The notes under the pieces: generated by a model | What the model was told of the DNA's origin: nothing | Seen by the model: only the letters and a program-made list of their open reading frames with translations | Database searches by the model: none | Made by a program: the position numbers and the translations under genes | Assembly (NCBI GenBank): GCA_946184715.1 | Contig: CAMHGU010000010.1 | Location: forward strand, 1 to 23,898 | Source: an uncultured bacterium | GTDB lineage: Bacteria > Bacteroidota > Bacteroidia > Bacteroidales > Muribaculaceae | Direction of reading: 5' to 3' | DNA length: 23,898 nt | In this document: piece by piece, positions 1-8,346 of the stretch | How positions within the stretch are numbered: the first letter of the stretch is position 1 | Layout of the letters: every line of letters starts with the position of its first letter

Positions 1-117
1 GATATCGTCCGATGCCCCATTCACAACACGGTGCCGCTCGATATCGTCCGATGCCTCTTTCACAACACGGTGCCGCCCGGTATCTTTCGATGTCTCATTC
101 ATAACTTCCCAGAAGTT
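1..117. repeat. 39-bp tandem repeat, three copies, cut by window edge
   Basis: Units begin at 1, 40 and 79 with an exact period of 39 bases. The first two copies are nearly identical (each starts GATATCGTCCGATGCC and contains CACAACACGGTGCCGC). The third is degenerate and decays into the hairpin at 100-120. Because 39 is a multiple of three, the plus strand stays open from base 1 to a TAA at 145-147, each unit reading roughly DIVRCPIHNTVPL. The repeat may continue to the left of the window. I see no recognisable protein family. It could be a short minisatellite-like intergenic repeat or the 3' end of a repeat-bearing gene. Confidence 0.8.
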
Positions 118-120
118 ATG
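100..120. repeat. Perfect 9-bp inverted repeat (hairpin)
   Basis: CATAACTTC at 100-108 is the exact reverse complement of GAAGTTATG at 112-120, with a three-base loop. It follows the 39-bp repeats directly and lies just beyond the tRNA terminator. Neither strand has a T-run after it, so it does not look like an intrinsic terminator. It may be part of a dispersed intergenic repeat, or a backup processing or stop element for leftward transcription. Confidence 0.7.
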
Positions 121-122
121 GG

Positions 123-160
123 TAATACAAAAGCAGCTACCTTGTAAGGCAGCTGCTTTG
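123..160 (-). terminator. Intrinsic terminator after tRNA-Asn
   Basis: On the minus strand AAAGCAGCT (159-151) pairs with AGCTGCTTT (138-130). A G-U pair and three more G-C/A-T pairs extend the stem to about 13 bp with a four-base loop. It is followed at once by TTTTGTATT. It begins only one base past the tRNA discriminator base, so it should end the tRNA transcript and any readthrough from the serS-neuD-neuB genes. Confidence 0.85.
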
Positions 161-234
161 CGCTTCAAGATGGACTTGAACCAACGACCCCCTGATTAAC
201 AGTCAGGTGCTCTAACCAACTGAGCTATTGAAGC
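161..234 (-). tRNA. tRNA-Asn (anticodon GTT)
   Basis: The minus strand folds into a 74-base cloverleaf. Acceptor GCTTCAA pairs perfectly with TTGAAGC, the D stem is GCTC/GAGC, and the anticodon arm is CCTGA-CTGTTAA-TCAGG with anticodon GTT. The variable loop has five bases and the T loop is TTCAAGT. The discriminator base is G, usual for tRNA-Asn. CCA is not encoded and must be added after transcription. The T stem (GTTGG/CCATC) has one U-U mismatch at pair 50:64. The gene has its own promoter 5' and a terminator directly 3'. Confidence 0.95.
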
Positions 235-254
235 AATAATTCTAACTAACTACA

Positions 255-268
255 GAGGGCTTTCCCTC
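255..268 (-). other. Small hairpin in tRNA-Asn leader
   Basis: GAGGG (255-259) and CCCTC (264-268) form a perfect 5-bp stem with a four-base loop, between the predicted transcription start near 272 and the 5' end of the tRNA at 234. It could mark the leader for processing before RNase P cleavage. It is too short to be more than a suggestion. Confidence 0.35.
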
Positions 269-278
269 AAATGCACGG

Positions 279-310
279 CAAAGGTAGTTCGAATTTTTCA
301 ATTACGCAAA
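279..310 (-). promoter_or_regulatory. Bacteroides-type promoter for tRNA-Asn
   Basis: On the minus strand TTTG (310-307) lies 20 bases upstream of TACCTTTG (286-279). This matches the Bacteroidota primary-sigma consensus (TTTG or TTG, 19-21 bases, TAnnTTTG). The predicted start is near 272, leaving a leader of about 38 bases before the tRNA. The gap between the neuB stop and the tRNA (235-377) holds only this promoter and the leader hairpin; I see no terminator for neuB there. Confidence 0.8.
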
Positions 311-377
311 TTCTCGGGCGTAATATTTCGCATTTTTTGTAAATTTCTCGTTCCGGAGGCCGTTTTGGCTGTCATTT

Positions 378-1187
378 TTAGTCGACAAGAGCCACATCAC
401 GGCCCTCGATAGCGCGGATTGCGGCCACCATCGAAGCCAGCTCGGGCGGGGTGAGCGACGCGGCGTGGTCGGGGCCACTGAGGTCGCGCGAGAGCGTGAA
501 GTGCTTCTCAATGACCACAGCGCCGAGCGCCACGGCCGCCACGGGCACCTCAATGCCGAGCGTATGGTCGCTGTAGCCCACGCTGCAACCGAAGCGCTGC
601 CTTAGCGTGGTCATCGCCCTGAGGTTTACCTCCTCGTAAGGCGTGGGATACTGAGTGGTGCAGTGCAGCAGCGTAATCTCGCTCCGTTGCCGCCCGAAGC
701 GCGACAGCACGGCCAGCGCGGCCTCCACATCGGCGAGGTCGCACATCCCCGTGGAGAGGAGTATGTGCCCGCTCTTGCGAGCTATGGCGCGCAGATACGG
801 ATAGTTGGTGACTTCGCCCGAAGGAATCTTCCAAAGGACGAGATGAAGGCTATCGAGCAGCTCCACGCTGCCGAGGTCGAAAGCCGTGGAGAGGAAGCCA
901 ATGCCCTTCCGGCGGCAGTGCTCTATCAGCTCCACGTGCTGCGCCGCAGAGAGCTGCAGGCGCTGCAGCATCGCCAGCTGCGACGAGGCCTCATCGCCCA
1001 TATTACGGCTCTGATACTCCGCTTTGCGCGCCGAGGCCGTGACCAATGCCGCAGCGTTGAAGGTCTGAAACTTCACATAGTCGGCACCCGCCGCTGCAGC
1101 GGCATCGATGAGCTGATGAGCCAGAGCGATGTCGCCGTTGTGGTTCACGCCGGCTTCGGCAATAATCGTGACGTGGCGCGCTGTCAT
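378..1187 (-). CDS. neuB: NeuB-like nonulosonate (sialic/legionaminic/pseudaminic acid type) synthase, short form without SAF domain
   Basis: The 269-residue product matches the catalytic TIM barrel of enzymes that condense phosphoenolpyruvate with an N-acetyl hexosamine to make a nine-carbon sugar acid. Visible motifs are the N-terminal IIAEAGVNHNGD (8-19), YVKFQTF (37-43), HCTTQYPTPYEEVN (175-188), GYSDHT (204-209) and EKHFTLSRDLSGPDH (227-241). H208 and H229 have the same 21-residue spacing as the two metal-binding histidines of the meningococcal enzyme. Family members usually run to about 330-350 residues with a C-terminal SAF (antifreeze-like) domain; this one stops at the barrel's end (RDVALVD). 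The frame is open upstream to 1352, but residues before ATG 1187 look nothing like the family and overlap neuD. ATG 1187 overlaps the neuD stop as ATGA, suggesting coupling. The exact sugar substrate cannot be told. Confidence 0.85.
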   Translation of the reverse strand: MTARHVTIIAEAGVNHNGDIALAHQLIDAAAAAGADYVKFQTFNAAALVTASARKAEYQSRNMGDEASSQLAMLQRLQLSAAQHVELIEHCRRKGIGFLSTAFDLGSVELLDSLHLVLWKIPSGEVTNYPYLRAIARKSGHILLSTGMCDLADVEAALAVLSRFGRQRSEITLLHCTTQYPTPYEEVNLRAMTTLRQRFGCSVGYSDHTLGIEVPVAAVALGAVVIEKHFTLSRDLSGPDHAASLTPPELASMVAAIRAIEGRDVALVD

Positions 1188-1825
1188 CGTCGAGGGATTT
1201 TGAGGACAGCAGGGCTGCCGGCATACACGCCCGGCAAACGCAGCGACTTGCGGACTACGGAGCCACCGCTTACGATGATGTCGTCGGCCACGCTGACGCC
1301 GTTGAAGAGCGTGACGTTGCTCCCTATGAAGCATCGTGCGCCCACGGAGCACTGACCGTTGACCATAGCGCCGGTGGAGACGTGGGTGAAGTCGCCCACA
1401 ACGGCATCGTGCTCCACGGCGGCAAGCGTGTTGATAATCGCGCCGCGACCTATGCGTGCTCCGGCGTTGACAACCGCGCCGTGCATAACCACCGTACCGG
1501 GCGCTATGGCGGCGTGGCGCGACACTCGGGCAGTGGAGGCCACCACGGTGGCCAGCTCGCCTCCTGCGGCCTCTATGAGCCCGTGAAGCGCAACGCGACG
1601 CTCGGCCTTATCGATAAAGCCAAGCGTCACGATGAAGCTGTATTTCTCCACGAAGCGCGGAATATCGTCGTCGCAGCCTATCACCGGGTAGCCGAGCACA
1701 GTGGAATTGGCCTCAGAGGGCAGGTCGATAACCCCGGCAATAGGGATACGCACCGACTCGGCAGCCTCGATGACCGACCGGCAGTGGCCACCACCACCCA
1801 CGAGGATGATAGGCTTGGGGTCCAT
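1184..1825 (-). CDS. NeuD/PglD-family sugar O- or N-acyltransferase
   Basis: The 213-residue protein has the two-part layout of the NeuD/PglD family. An N-terminal Rossmann-like sugar-nucleotide-binding half starts with IILVGGGGHCRSVIEA (6-21). A C-terminal left-handed beta-helix of hexapeptide repeats spans roughly residues 95-205. H139, in VEHDAVVGDFTHVS (137-150), corresponds to the catalytic histidine of PglD-type acetyltransferases. The family transfers acetyl groups from acetyl-CoA to amino-sugar nucleotides or sialic acids. The start lies three bases after the serS stop, and the end overlaps the neuB start by four bases, so the three genes are probably co-transcribed. With neuB next door, modification of a nonulosonate or its precursor is the best guess. 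No NeuA or NeuC is in the window. Confidence 0.85.
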   Translation of the reverse strand: MDPKPIILVGGGGHCRSVIEAAESVRIPIAGVIDLPSEANSTVLGYPVIGCDDDIPRFVEKYSFIVTLGFIDKAERRVALHGLIEAAGGELATVVASTARVSRHAAIAPGTVVMHGAVVNAGARIGRGAIINTLAAVEHDAVVGDFTHVSTGAMVNGQCSVGARCFIGSNVTLFNGVSVADDIIVSGGSVVRKSLRLPGVYAGSPAVLKIPRR

Positions 1826-1828
1826 CGC

Positions 1829-3100
1829 TTAGCTGATGATGTCGAATCCCGTGTAGGGCTGCAACGCCTTGGGGATGCGGATACCCTCGGGAGTCTGGTT
1901 GTTCTCAAGCAGGGCGGCAACGATGCGCGGGAGAGCGAGGGCCGAGCCGTTGAGAGTGTGGACAAGCGCCGTCTTGCGGTCGTCGGTGCGGTAACGGCAC
2001 TTCATACGATTGGCCTGATAGCTCTCAAAGTTGCTCACGGAGCTAACCTCGAGCCAGCGCTGCTGCGCCGCGCTCCACACCTCAAAGTCGAACGTGATGG
2101 CCGACGTGAAGCTCATATCGCCGCCGCAAAGGCGCAGGATATGCCACGGCAGCTCGAGCTTCTCGAGCAAGCCCTGCACGTGGTCCTTCATCTCCTCGAG
2201 CGCGGCGTAGGAGTTCTCGGGTTTCTCAATGCGCACAATCTCCACTTTGTCGAACTGATGGAGGCGGTTCAAGCCCCTGACGTCCTTACCGTAGCTGCCG
2301 GCCTCGCGGCGGAAGCAGGCCGAATAGGCGCAATTCTTGCGCGGGAGGTCCTTCTGCTCGAGGATTACATCTCGGTAGAGATTGGTGACGGGCACCTCAG
2401 CCGTGGGGATAAGATAGAGATTGTCGAGATTGCAGTGGTACATCTGCCCCTCCTTGTCGGGGAGCTGTCCGGTGCCGATACCCGAGGCTTCGTTGACCAC
2501 ATAAGGCGGCTGTATCTCCTCGTATCCGGCCTTTACGGCCTCGTCGAGGAAGAACTGGATGAGAGCACGCTGCAGGCGCGCGCCTTTGCCTCTGTACACG
2601 GGGAAACCGGCGCCGGTAATCTTCACGCCCAGCTCGAAGTCGATAAGGTTGTACTTCTTGGCGAGCTCCCAGTGGGGCAGCGCGTCGGCAGGGAGCTCGG
2701 GCATCACGCCACCGGTCTTCTCCACGATATTATCGGCCGCGCCGTCGCCTTCGGGCACGGCATCGCACGGCACATTGGGGATATCGAGCAGAATGTGGCG
2801 TATCTGCTCCTCGGCTTCGGCGAGCTGCTCTTCAAATTGCTTACCTTCGGCCTTGAGAGCGGCCACCTGCTTCTTGGCCTCCTCGGCCTCCTCGCGCTTG
2901 CCCTCCTTCATCAGCGCGCCTATCGAGGCGGCGAGCTTCTTGAGGGTGGCTCCTTGCGAGTCGTATTTAGTCTGGGCGGCGCGGCGTTGCTTATCAAGCT
3001 CAATGATGCGAGCTATAGGCTCGGCAGCGTCGAAATGTTTTATCTTCAGTCGGCGAATCACCTCGTCGGGGTTCTCTTTGATATAAGAAAGTGTCAGCAT
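1829..3100 (-). CDS. serS: Seryl-tRNA synthetase
   Basis: The 423-residue cytoplasmic class II synthetase charges tRNA-Ser (and tRNA-Sec where present) with serine. The N-terminal part (about residues 30-105) is a charged helical hairpin, the tRNA-binding coiled-coil arm. The catalytic domain shows TAEVPVTNLY (233-242), motif 2 FRREAGSYGKD (263-273) and motif 3 NGSALALPR (384-392). Length is normal for the family, and MLTLSYIKENPDEVIRRL is the usual N terminus. It begins 50 bases after ftsZ with no clear terminator between, so some readthrough from the division operon is likely. A weak TATATTTA in that gap lacks a matching -33 element. Confidence 0.97.
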   Translation of the reverse strand: MLTLSYIKENPDEVIRRLKIKHFDAAEPIARIIELDKQRRAAQTKYDSQGATLKKLAASIGALMKEGKREEAEEAKKQVAALKAEGKQFEEQLAEAEEQIRHILLDIPNVPCDAVPEGDGAADNIVEKTGGVMPELPADALPHWELAKKYNLIDFELGVKITGAGFPVYRGKGARLQRALIQFFLDEAVKAGYEEIQPPYVVNEASGIGTGQLPDKEGQMYHCNLDNLYLIPTAEVPVTNLYRDVILEQKDLPRKNCAYSACFRREAGSYGKDVRGLNRLHQFDKVEIVRIEKPENSYAALEEMKDHVQGLLEKLELPWHILRLCGGDMSFTSAITFDFEVWSAAQQRWLEVSSVSNFESYQANRMKCRYRTDDRKTALVHTLNGSALALPRIVAALLENNQTPEGIRIPKALQPYTGFDIIS

Positions 3101-3150
3101 ATAGTATTGTAGGGATTAAATATACAGTTACGTTACAGGGCGGCGCGGGG

Positions 3151-4485
<1,335 letters not shown>

Positions 4486-4501
4486 AGCTATGCGGTGTTA
4501 A

Positions 4502-5854
4502 TTATTCGTCGTCATCTTCAAAAATATTGGCTGATTTGGCCTTGAGGAATTCGGTCGTGCGCTTAAACCAACCGCCCCGGCTTGATTTTTTAGCGGCAGC
4601 GGCTTCGGCTTCGCGCTTCGCGGCCTCTTCAAGCTCGGCTTTGCGCTTCGCCTCGGCGTCCTGTTCGGGCGTGGTGGTGCGGGTCTCCTGAATGGATTCG
4701 CAGCACGAGTCGTCGGCCGGGAGGCGATTGGCGCCTTCGAGTAGCAGCGACAGTATCGATACATACTCCAGTCCCTGCTCACGGCTCTCGAGCAAGTCGA
4801 TGTTGCGGCCGGCGGTGCCTTTGCGGATTTTCAGCTTGGTGCGCTCGGCGAGCACCTGCTCAAGGCCGTTGAGCTTGGCGCCGCCGCCCACGAGGACGAT
4901 GCCTGCGGGGAGGTCGGACGAGAGGTCGAGGCCGGCGTTCGACACCTGCTGCACTATATTCTCCACGATTTCGCCGGTGCGCGCCACGATGTAGTTGCTG
5001 GCATCGGCCACGCTGATGCCATCGACCGAGAGGGTGCTGCCGGTCTGCGCTCCGGGCAAGGCGTTGCCCATAGTCTTTTTAAGCTCTTCGGCCTTCTCCT
5101 CAAGGATATTGAGCGTGGTGATGTCGCGCGTGATAGTGCGCGAGCCGAGGGGCATATCGAAGAGATAAACCAGCACATTGCCGCGATATATGGCCACCGT
5201 AGTGGTTTCGGCGCCGAAGTCCACGAGCATACAACCCAGATTTCGCTCCTCGCTGGTCATCGCCACGCGGGCAATGGCGATGGGGGTGACGATGTAGCTG
5301 CGCACGTTCATCTGGAGCTTCTCTTCGAGCACGCGGCGCAGGTTGGATTTCAGCTGCTGGCGTGCCACGATAAGGTTGAAGGTGGCCGAGAAATGATTGG
5401 CGATAGTGCCCACAGGCTGCTTGCTCTCGGTTTTGTCCACGACATAACGGCGTGGCACCGTAGAGAGCACATCAAAGCCTTGGAACTGCTCGCGTCGCAC
5501 CTGATTCTTGAGCGAGCGGATATTGTCGTCGGTAATCTGAGTGGGCTCATTGAATGTGATGTCGGCCTCCTGCTGCACGGCGCGCATGGAGCGGCCGCCG
5601 ATGCCCACGAATATCGACTTAATCTTGCGCGGCGACACTGCGGCCCGGTTTTCGAGCTTACGTATCACTTTCACCACGAGGTTATACACCTCCTCAATGT
5701 TCTGAATGCAACCGTAACGCACGAGGTCGGTTGCGCGCTCCTCTTCAATGCCGAGTAGTGATAGGTGCTGATTATCGGCGGCGCGCTTGGCGACGGCTCC
5801 GATAATCTTGGAGCTCCCTATCTCTAATGCTACGATGTACTGGTCTTTTCTCAT
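4502..5854 (-). CDS. ftsA: Cell division protein FtsA (actin-like membrane tether)
   Basis: This 450-residue actin-fold protein anchors FtsZ filaments to the inner membrane. Phosphate-binding motifs are VALEIGSSKIIGAVAK (8-23) and MLVDFGAETTTVAIYRG (209-225); the adenosine motif GIVLVGGGAKLNGL is at 318-331. After the core, residues about 395-425 form a highly charged Ala/Glu/Lys helix or coiled coil. GGWFKRTTEFLKAKSANIF (427-445) is an amphipathic membrane-binding helix, followed by the very acidic end EDDDE. The usual FtsA has a looser linker and ends with or near the helix, so the charged helix and acidic tip are slightly unusual. The start lies six bases after the ftsQ stop. Confidence 0.97.
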   Translation of the reverse strand: MRKDQYIVALEIGSSKIIGAVAKRAADNQHLSLLGIEEERATDLVRYGCIQNIEEVYNLVVKVIRKLENRAAVSPRKIKSIFVGIGGRSMRAVQQEADITFNEPTQITDDNIRSLKNQVRREQFQGFDVLSTVPRRYVVDKTESKQPVGTIANHFSATFNLIVARQQLKSNLRRVLEEKLQMNVRSYIVTPIAIARVAMTSEERNLGCMLVDFGAETTTVAIYRGNVLVYLFDMPLGSRTITRDITTLNILEEKAEELKKTMGNALPGAQTGSTLSVDGISVADASNYIVARTGEIVENIVQQVSNAGLDLSSDLPAGIVLVGGGAKLNGLEQVLAERTKLKIRKGTAGRNIDLLESREQGLEYVSILSLLLEGANRLPADDSCCESIQETRTTTPEQDAEAKRKAELEEAAKREAEAAAAKKSSRGGWFKRTTEFLKAKSANIFEDDDE

Positions 5855-5860
5855 AGGGGG

Positions 5861-6904
5861 TTATGCTGATTTTTTTGATTTGTCGTCGGGTTTGTTTTTC
5901 GGTTTGTCGGCCGGCTTGTCGCTTGGCTTAGCGTCGGCTTTGTTGGCGGGTGCGGCGGCGGCCGGAGCGGCTTCTTTAGGCGCGGCGGCGGTGGCCGGGT
6001 TGATGGTCATAGTCTCGATGTCGGCCTCATCGGGGTCGTCGGGGATTGTGTCGATAACCACGGGGCGCACGCGGTCGCGCTTGGTGGCCACCACTTGGTA
6101 GTCCCATTTGAGCGATACGGTGTCGTACATCCACCACCCTTTCTCCGGGATTACCTGGTCGTAGAATTTCTTGAGCTTGGCAATCTTGGAGTCCATACCG
6201 GTGCCGTCGCCCACGTTGATGAGATGCCCCTCGATAGCCGGCACGAGATAGATATTGGCCGGGTCGCTGTAGTAAATCGAGGTAACGTAGGTGTCGAGCG
6301 GGGCATTGGCCGGGCTGGCCACATACTCGGCCAGGGCGATGAGATGGTGGAGGGTGGAGCGCTGCAGCACCTCGGCCACCTTAGCCTTGGGGGCGTGGAG
6401 CCGCGTCACGGCATAGTCGGCGAAGAGATATGGCAGCCGCAGGCGGTGAATGTTGATATTCCCGCTCACGATAGGTACATCGACGTGGTACTTGGCGTCG
6501 GCCTGCATCTGCTTGCTGTCGCGGTTGAGATAGTAAGAGCGGCCGTCGCGCGCGAAGAGGCGCACCACGGGCGTCATCTGCCTTACGACAATCGACAGGC
6601 GGTCGTCGGCCGTGACGACACACTCGGCATTCTCCAGATAGTCGATGCCGTTGAGCATCTGCTCGATGGAGTCGGTGTCGATGCGCGAAAGCGGCTGATT
6701 GGTGATATTGAGCTTCATCAGGCGCAGCTGCTGGCGAATGCCGTCCTCGTTGAGCAGGCGCAGGGTGTCGCCCGAGTCGCGAAGGATATCTACCTGCACA
6801 CCTTGGCACTTAGCCACCGAGGCCTCGTAGTTGGCCCACGCGATGGCTGCCGATAGCAGCGCGGCCATCAGCACCAGAAGCAGATATTTTCCTACACTTT
6901 TCAT
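5861..6904 (-). CDS. ftsQ: Cell division protein FtsQ
   Basis: A 347-residue bitopic divisome protein. A short cytoplasmic N terminus and one membrane helix (about residues 7-25) are followed by a POTRA-like/FtsQ periplasmic domain (about 30-275). Sequence similarity is weak, as usual for FtsQ; the call rests on topology, size and its place between murC and ftsA. Segments such as VVRLFARDGRSYYLNRDSKQ (113-132) resemble the family's beta domain. Residues about 303-347 are a low-complexity Ala/Pro then Lys/Asp/Pro tail with KPSDKPADKPKNKPDDK, probably disordered in the periplasm. The gene starts 44 bases after murC; a promoter inside murC (7032-7062) may serve it. Confidence 0.9.
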   Translation of the reverse strand: MKSVGKYLLLVLMAALLSAAIAWANYEASVAKCQGVQVDILRDSGDTLRLLNEDGIRQQLRLMKLNITNQPLSRIDTDSIEQMLNGIDYLENAECVVTADDRLSIVVRQMTPVVRLFARDGRSYYLNRDSKQMQADAKYHVDVPIVSGNINIHRLRLPYLFADYAVTRLHAPKAKVAEVLQRSTLHHLIALAEYVASPANAPLDTYVTSIYYSDPANIYLVPAIEGHLINVGDGTGMDSKIAKLKKFYDQVIPEKGWWMYDTVSLKWDYQVVATKRDRVRPVVIDTIPDDPDEADIETMTINPATAAAPKEAAPAAAAPANKADAKPSDKPADKPKNKPDDKSKKSA

Positions 6905-6923
6905 TTCATCACCAAATGCCTGT

Positions 6924-6944
6924 CACACACACACGTACACACAC
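6924..6944. repeat. CA/GT dinucleotide tract upstream of ftsQ
   Basis: The murC-ftsQ gap contains CACACACACAC-GT-ACACACAC on the plus strand; the ftsQ mRNA leader therefore reads as a run of GU repeats ending about 20 bases before the ATG. Such tracts can change length by polymerase slippage. It is a short, interrupted tract and may simply be a low-complexity leader. Confidence 0.6.
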
Positions 6945-6948
6945 GATA

Positions 6949-8331
6949 TCAGCGAGGCTGTGCCATCACCACCTCACGTATCTCGGGCAGGAGGTCGGCG
7001 ATGTTGCCGGCCCCCGCCGTCAATAAGAGGTCAAAGTTACGATTTTTCAATGTATTTACCAACTCTTCGCGCGAACAAATCACTTTGTCATCACATTTCA
7101 CATCGCGGTAGATAATTTCCGACGTTACCCCGGGTATCGGGAGCTCGCGGGCCGGGTAAATATCGAGGAGTATAACGCTATCGGCGAGCGAGAGCGCCTC
7201 GGCAAATTGCGGGGCGAAGTCGCGGGTGCGGCTGTAGAGATGCGGCTGGAAAATCACCGTGAGCTTTCGGCCTGGATACACGTCCTTAACCGATGCGATG
7301 CTGGCCCGCAGCTCGTCAGGGTGATGGGCGTAGTCGTCGATGAGCACGCGGCCGTGGTCGCCGTCCTCCTTCACCCAGAACTCGAAGCGCCGCTTGGCGC
7401 CGAGGAACGAAGCCGTAGCCTCACGTATCACCTCGGGCTCGGCGCCCACCAGCAGCGCCACGGCCATTGAGGCGATAGCGTTCTCGATGTTGATATCGAC
7501 GGGCACGCCGAGGCTGATATCGGCGATGGAGCCCTGCGGGGTGACGAAGTCGAAGGTTATGTTGCCGTTGCGCTTGCGGATATTCTCAGCGTGGAAATCG
7601 CCGGAGGTGCGCCCGTAGCTGTACACCGTCACCGACGGCGCGGGGTTGGGCTTAAATTTCAGCCCCTCGTGCACTATGAGAGTGCCGTCGGGCTGTATCA
7701 GCTCGGTAAAGTGGGTGAAACTCTCGAGGTAGGCCTCCTCGGTGCCGTAGATGTCGAGGTGGTCGGGGTCGGTGGCGGTCACCACGGCGATGTAGGGCCG
7801 CAGGTGGTGGAACGAGCGGTCGAATTCGTCGGCCTCAATCACGGCGTAGCGGCTATGGGTGTCGAGCAGGAAGTTGCTGTCGTAGTTGCGGAGGATACCG
7901 CCGAGGAAGGCGTTGCAGCCCAAAGCCGACTGATGGAGGATGTGGGCGCAAAGGCTCGAAGTGGTAGTCTTGCCGTGGGTGCCCGAGAAGCAGAGCCCGC
8001 GCAATTGCCGGGTAATCAGGCCGAGCACGGCGGCACGCTTGAGAATCTCGAAGCCGTGGCTGCGAAACCAGCATAGCCCTTCGTGGTCATCGGGCACAGC
8101 GGGAGTATATACCACGAGCGTGGAGTGCGGGTCGCGGCAGTAGTCGGGGATAAGCTCGGCGCTCTCGTCGAAGACAATCTCCACGCCTTCGCGCTGCAGG
8201 GCGGCGGTAAGGTCGGAGGGCGTGCGGTCGTAGCCCGCCACGCGCTTTCCCTGCGCCAAGAAATAACGCTCGAGGGCGGCCATTCCTATGCCGCCGGCCC
8301 CCACAAAATACAATGATTCAATATCTTTCAT
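6949..8331 (-). CDS. murC: UDP-N-acetylmuramate--L-alanine ligase MurC
   Basis: This 460-residue cytoplasmic Mur ligase adds the first amino acid (L-Ala) to UDP-MurNAc using ATP. The Rossmann-like N-terminal motif YFVGAGGIGMAALE is at 8-21, the P loop CFSGTHGKTTTSSLC at 114-128, and the central-domain motif EADEFDRSF follows. C-terminal VLIDDYAHHPDEL is typical of MurC. Its mRNA leader is only 15 bases and reads GAAATAGAAATAGAG directly before ATG, an A-rich initiation region. In other Bacteroidales murC follows murG directly; here a large secreted-protein gene separates them. A short AT-rich stretch near the 3' end (about 7030-7065) contains a promoter-like sequence. Confidence 0.97.
   Translation of the reverse strand: MKDIESLYFVGAGGIGMAALERYFLAQGKRVAGYDRTPSDLTAALQREGVEIVFDESAELIPDYCRDPHSTLVVYTPAVPDDHEGLCWFRSHGFEILKRAAVLGLITRQLRGLCFSGTHGKTTTSSLCAHILHQSALGCNAFLGGILRNYDSNFLLDTHSRYAVIEADEFDRSFHHLRPYIAVVTATDPDHLDIYGTEEAYLESFTHFTELIQPDGTLIVHEGLKFKPNPAPSVTVYSYGRTSGDFHAENIRKRNGNITFDFVTPQGSIADISLGVPVDINIENAIASMAVALLVGAEPEVIREATASFLGAKRRFEFWVKEDGDHGRVLIDDYAHHPDELRASIASVKDVYPGRKLTVIFQPHLYSRTRDFAPQFAEALSLADSVILLDIYPARELPIPGVTSEIIYRDVKCDDKVICSREELVNTLKNRNFDLLLTAGAGNIADLLPEIREVVMAQPR
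7032..7062 (-). promoter_or_regulatory. Possible internal promoter in murC 3' end, for ftsQ-ftsA-ftsZ
   Basis: On the minus strand TTG (7062-7060) precedes TAACTTTG (7039-7032) by exactly 20 bases, matching the Bacteroidota promoter consensus in both elements and spacing. It lies in an AT-rich patch inside otherwise GC-rich coding DNA. The predicted start is near 7025, giving a leader of about 120 bases to ftsQ. Chance occurrence inside a coding gene is possible; the spacing and completeness argue for function. Confidence 0.5.
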
Positions 8332-8346
8332 CTCTATTTCTATTTC

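Noticed and set aside
161..377. Integration site of a mobile element at the tRNA-Asn
   Set aside because: No integrase, no duplicated tRNA 3' end and no phage-like genes are present in the window; the tRNA has a normal promoter and terminator.
1188..1352. Upstream extension of the neuB frame by 55 codons
   Set aside because: The added residues are Arg/Gln-rich, unlike the NeuB family, and overlap the conserved end of neuD. The ATGA junction at 1184-1187 gives a natural start.
1382..3112. Long plus-strand open frame (576 codons) opposite serS and neuD
   Set aside because: It is antisense to two clear enzymes, has no recognisable motif, and follows from GC-biased codon use in those genes. The same holds for the other long plus-strand frames opposite murE, murD, mraY and ftsI.
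3101..3150. Terminator or promoter between ftsZ and serS
   Set aside because: The gap has only a short direct repeat (GTTAC twice) and a weak TATATTTA; neither forms a hairpin or a full promoter.
4519..4526. TATTTTTG box at the 3' end of ftsA as an ftsZ promoter
   Set aside because: No TTG occurs at the right distance upstream, and the box falls in the codons for the FtsA tail.
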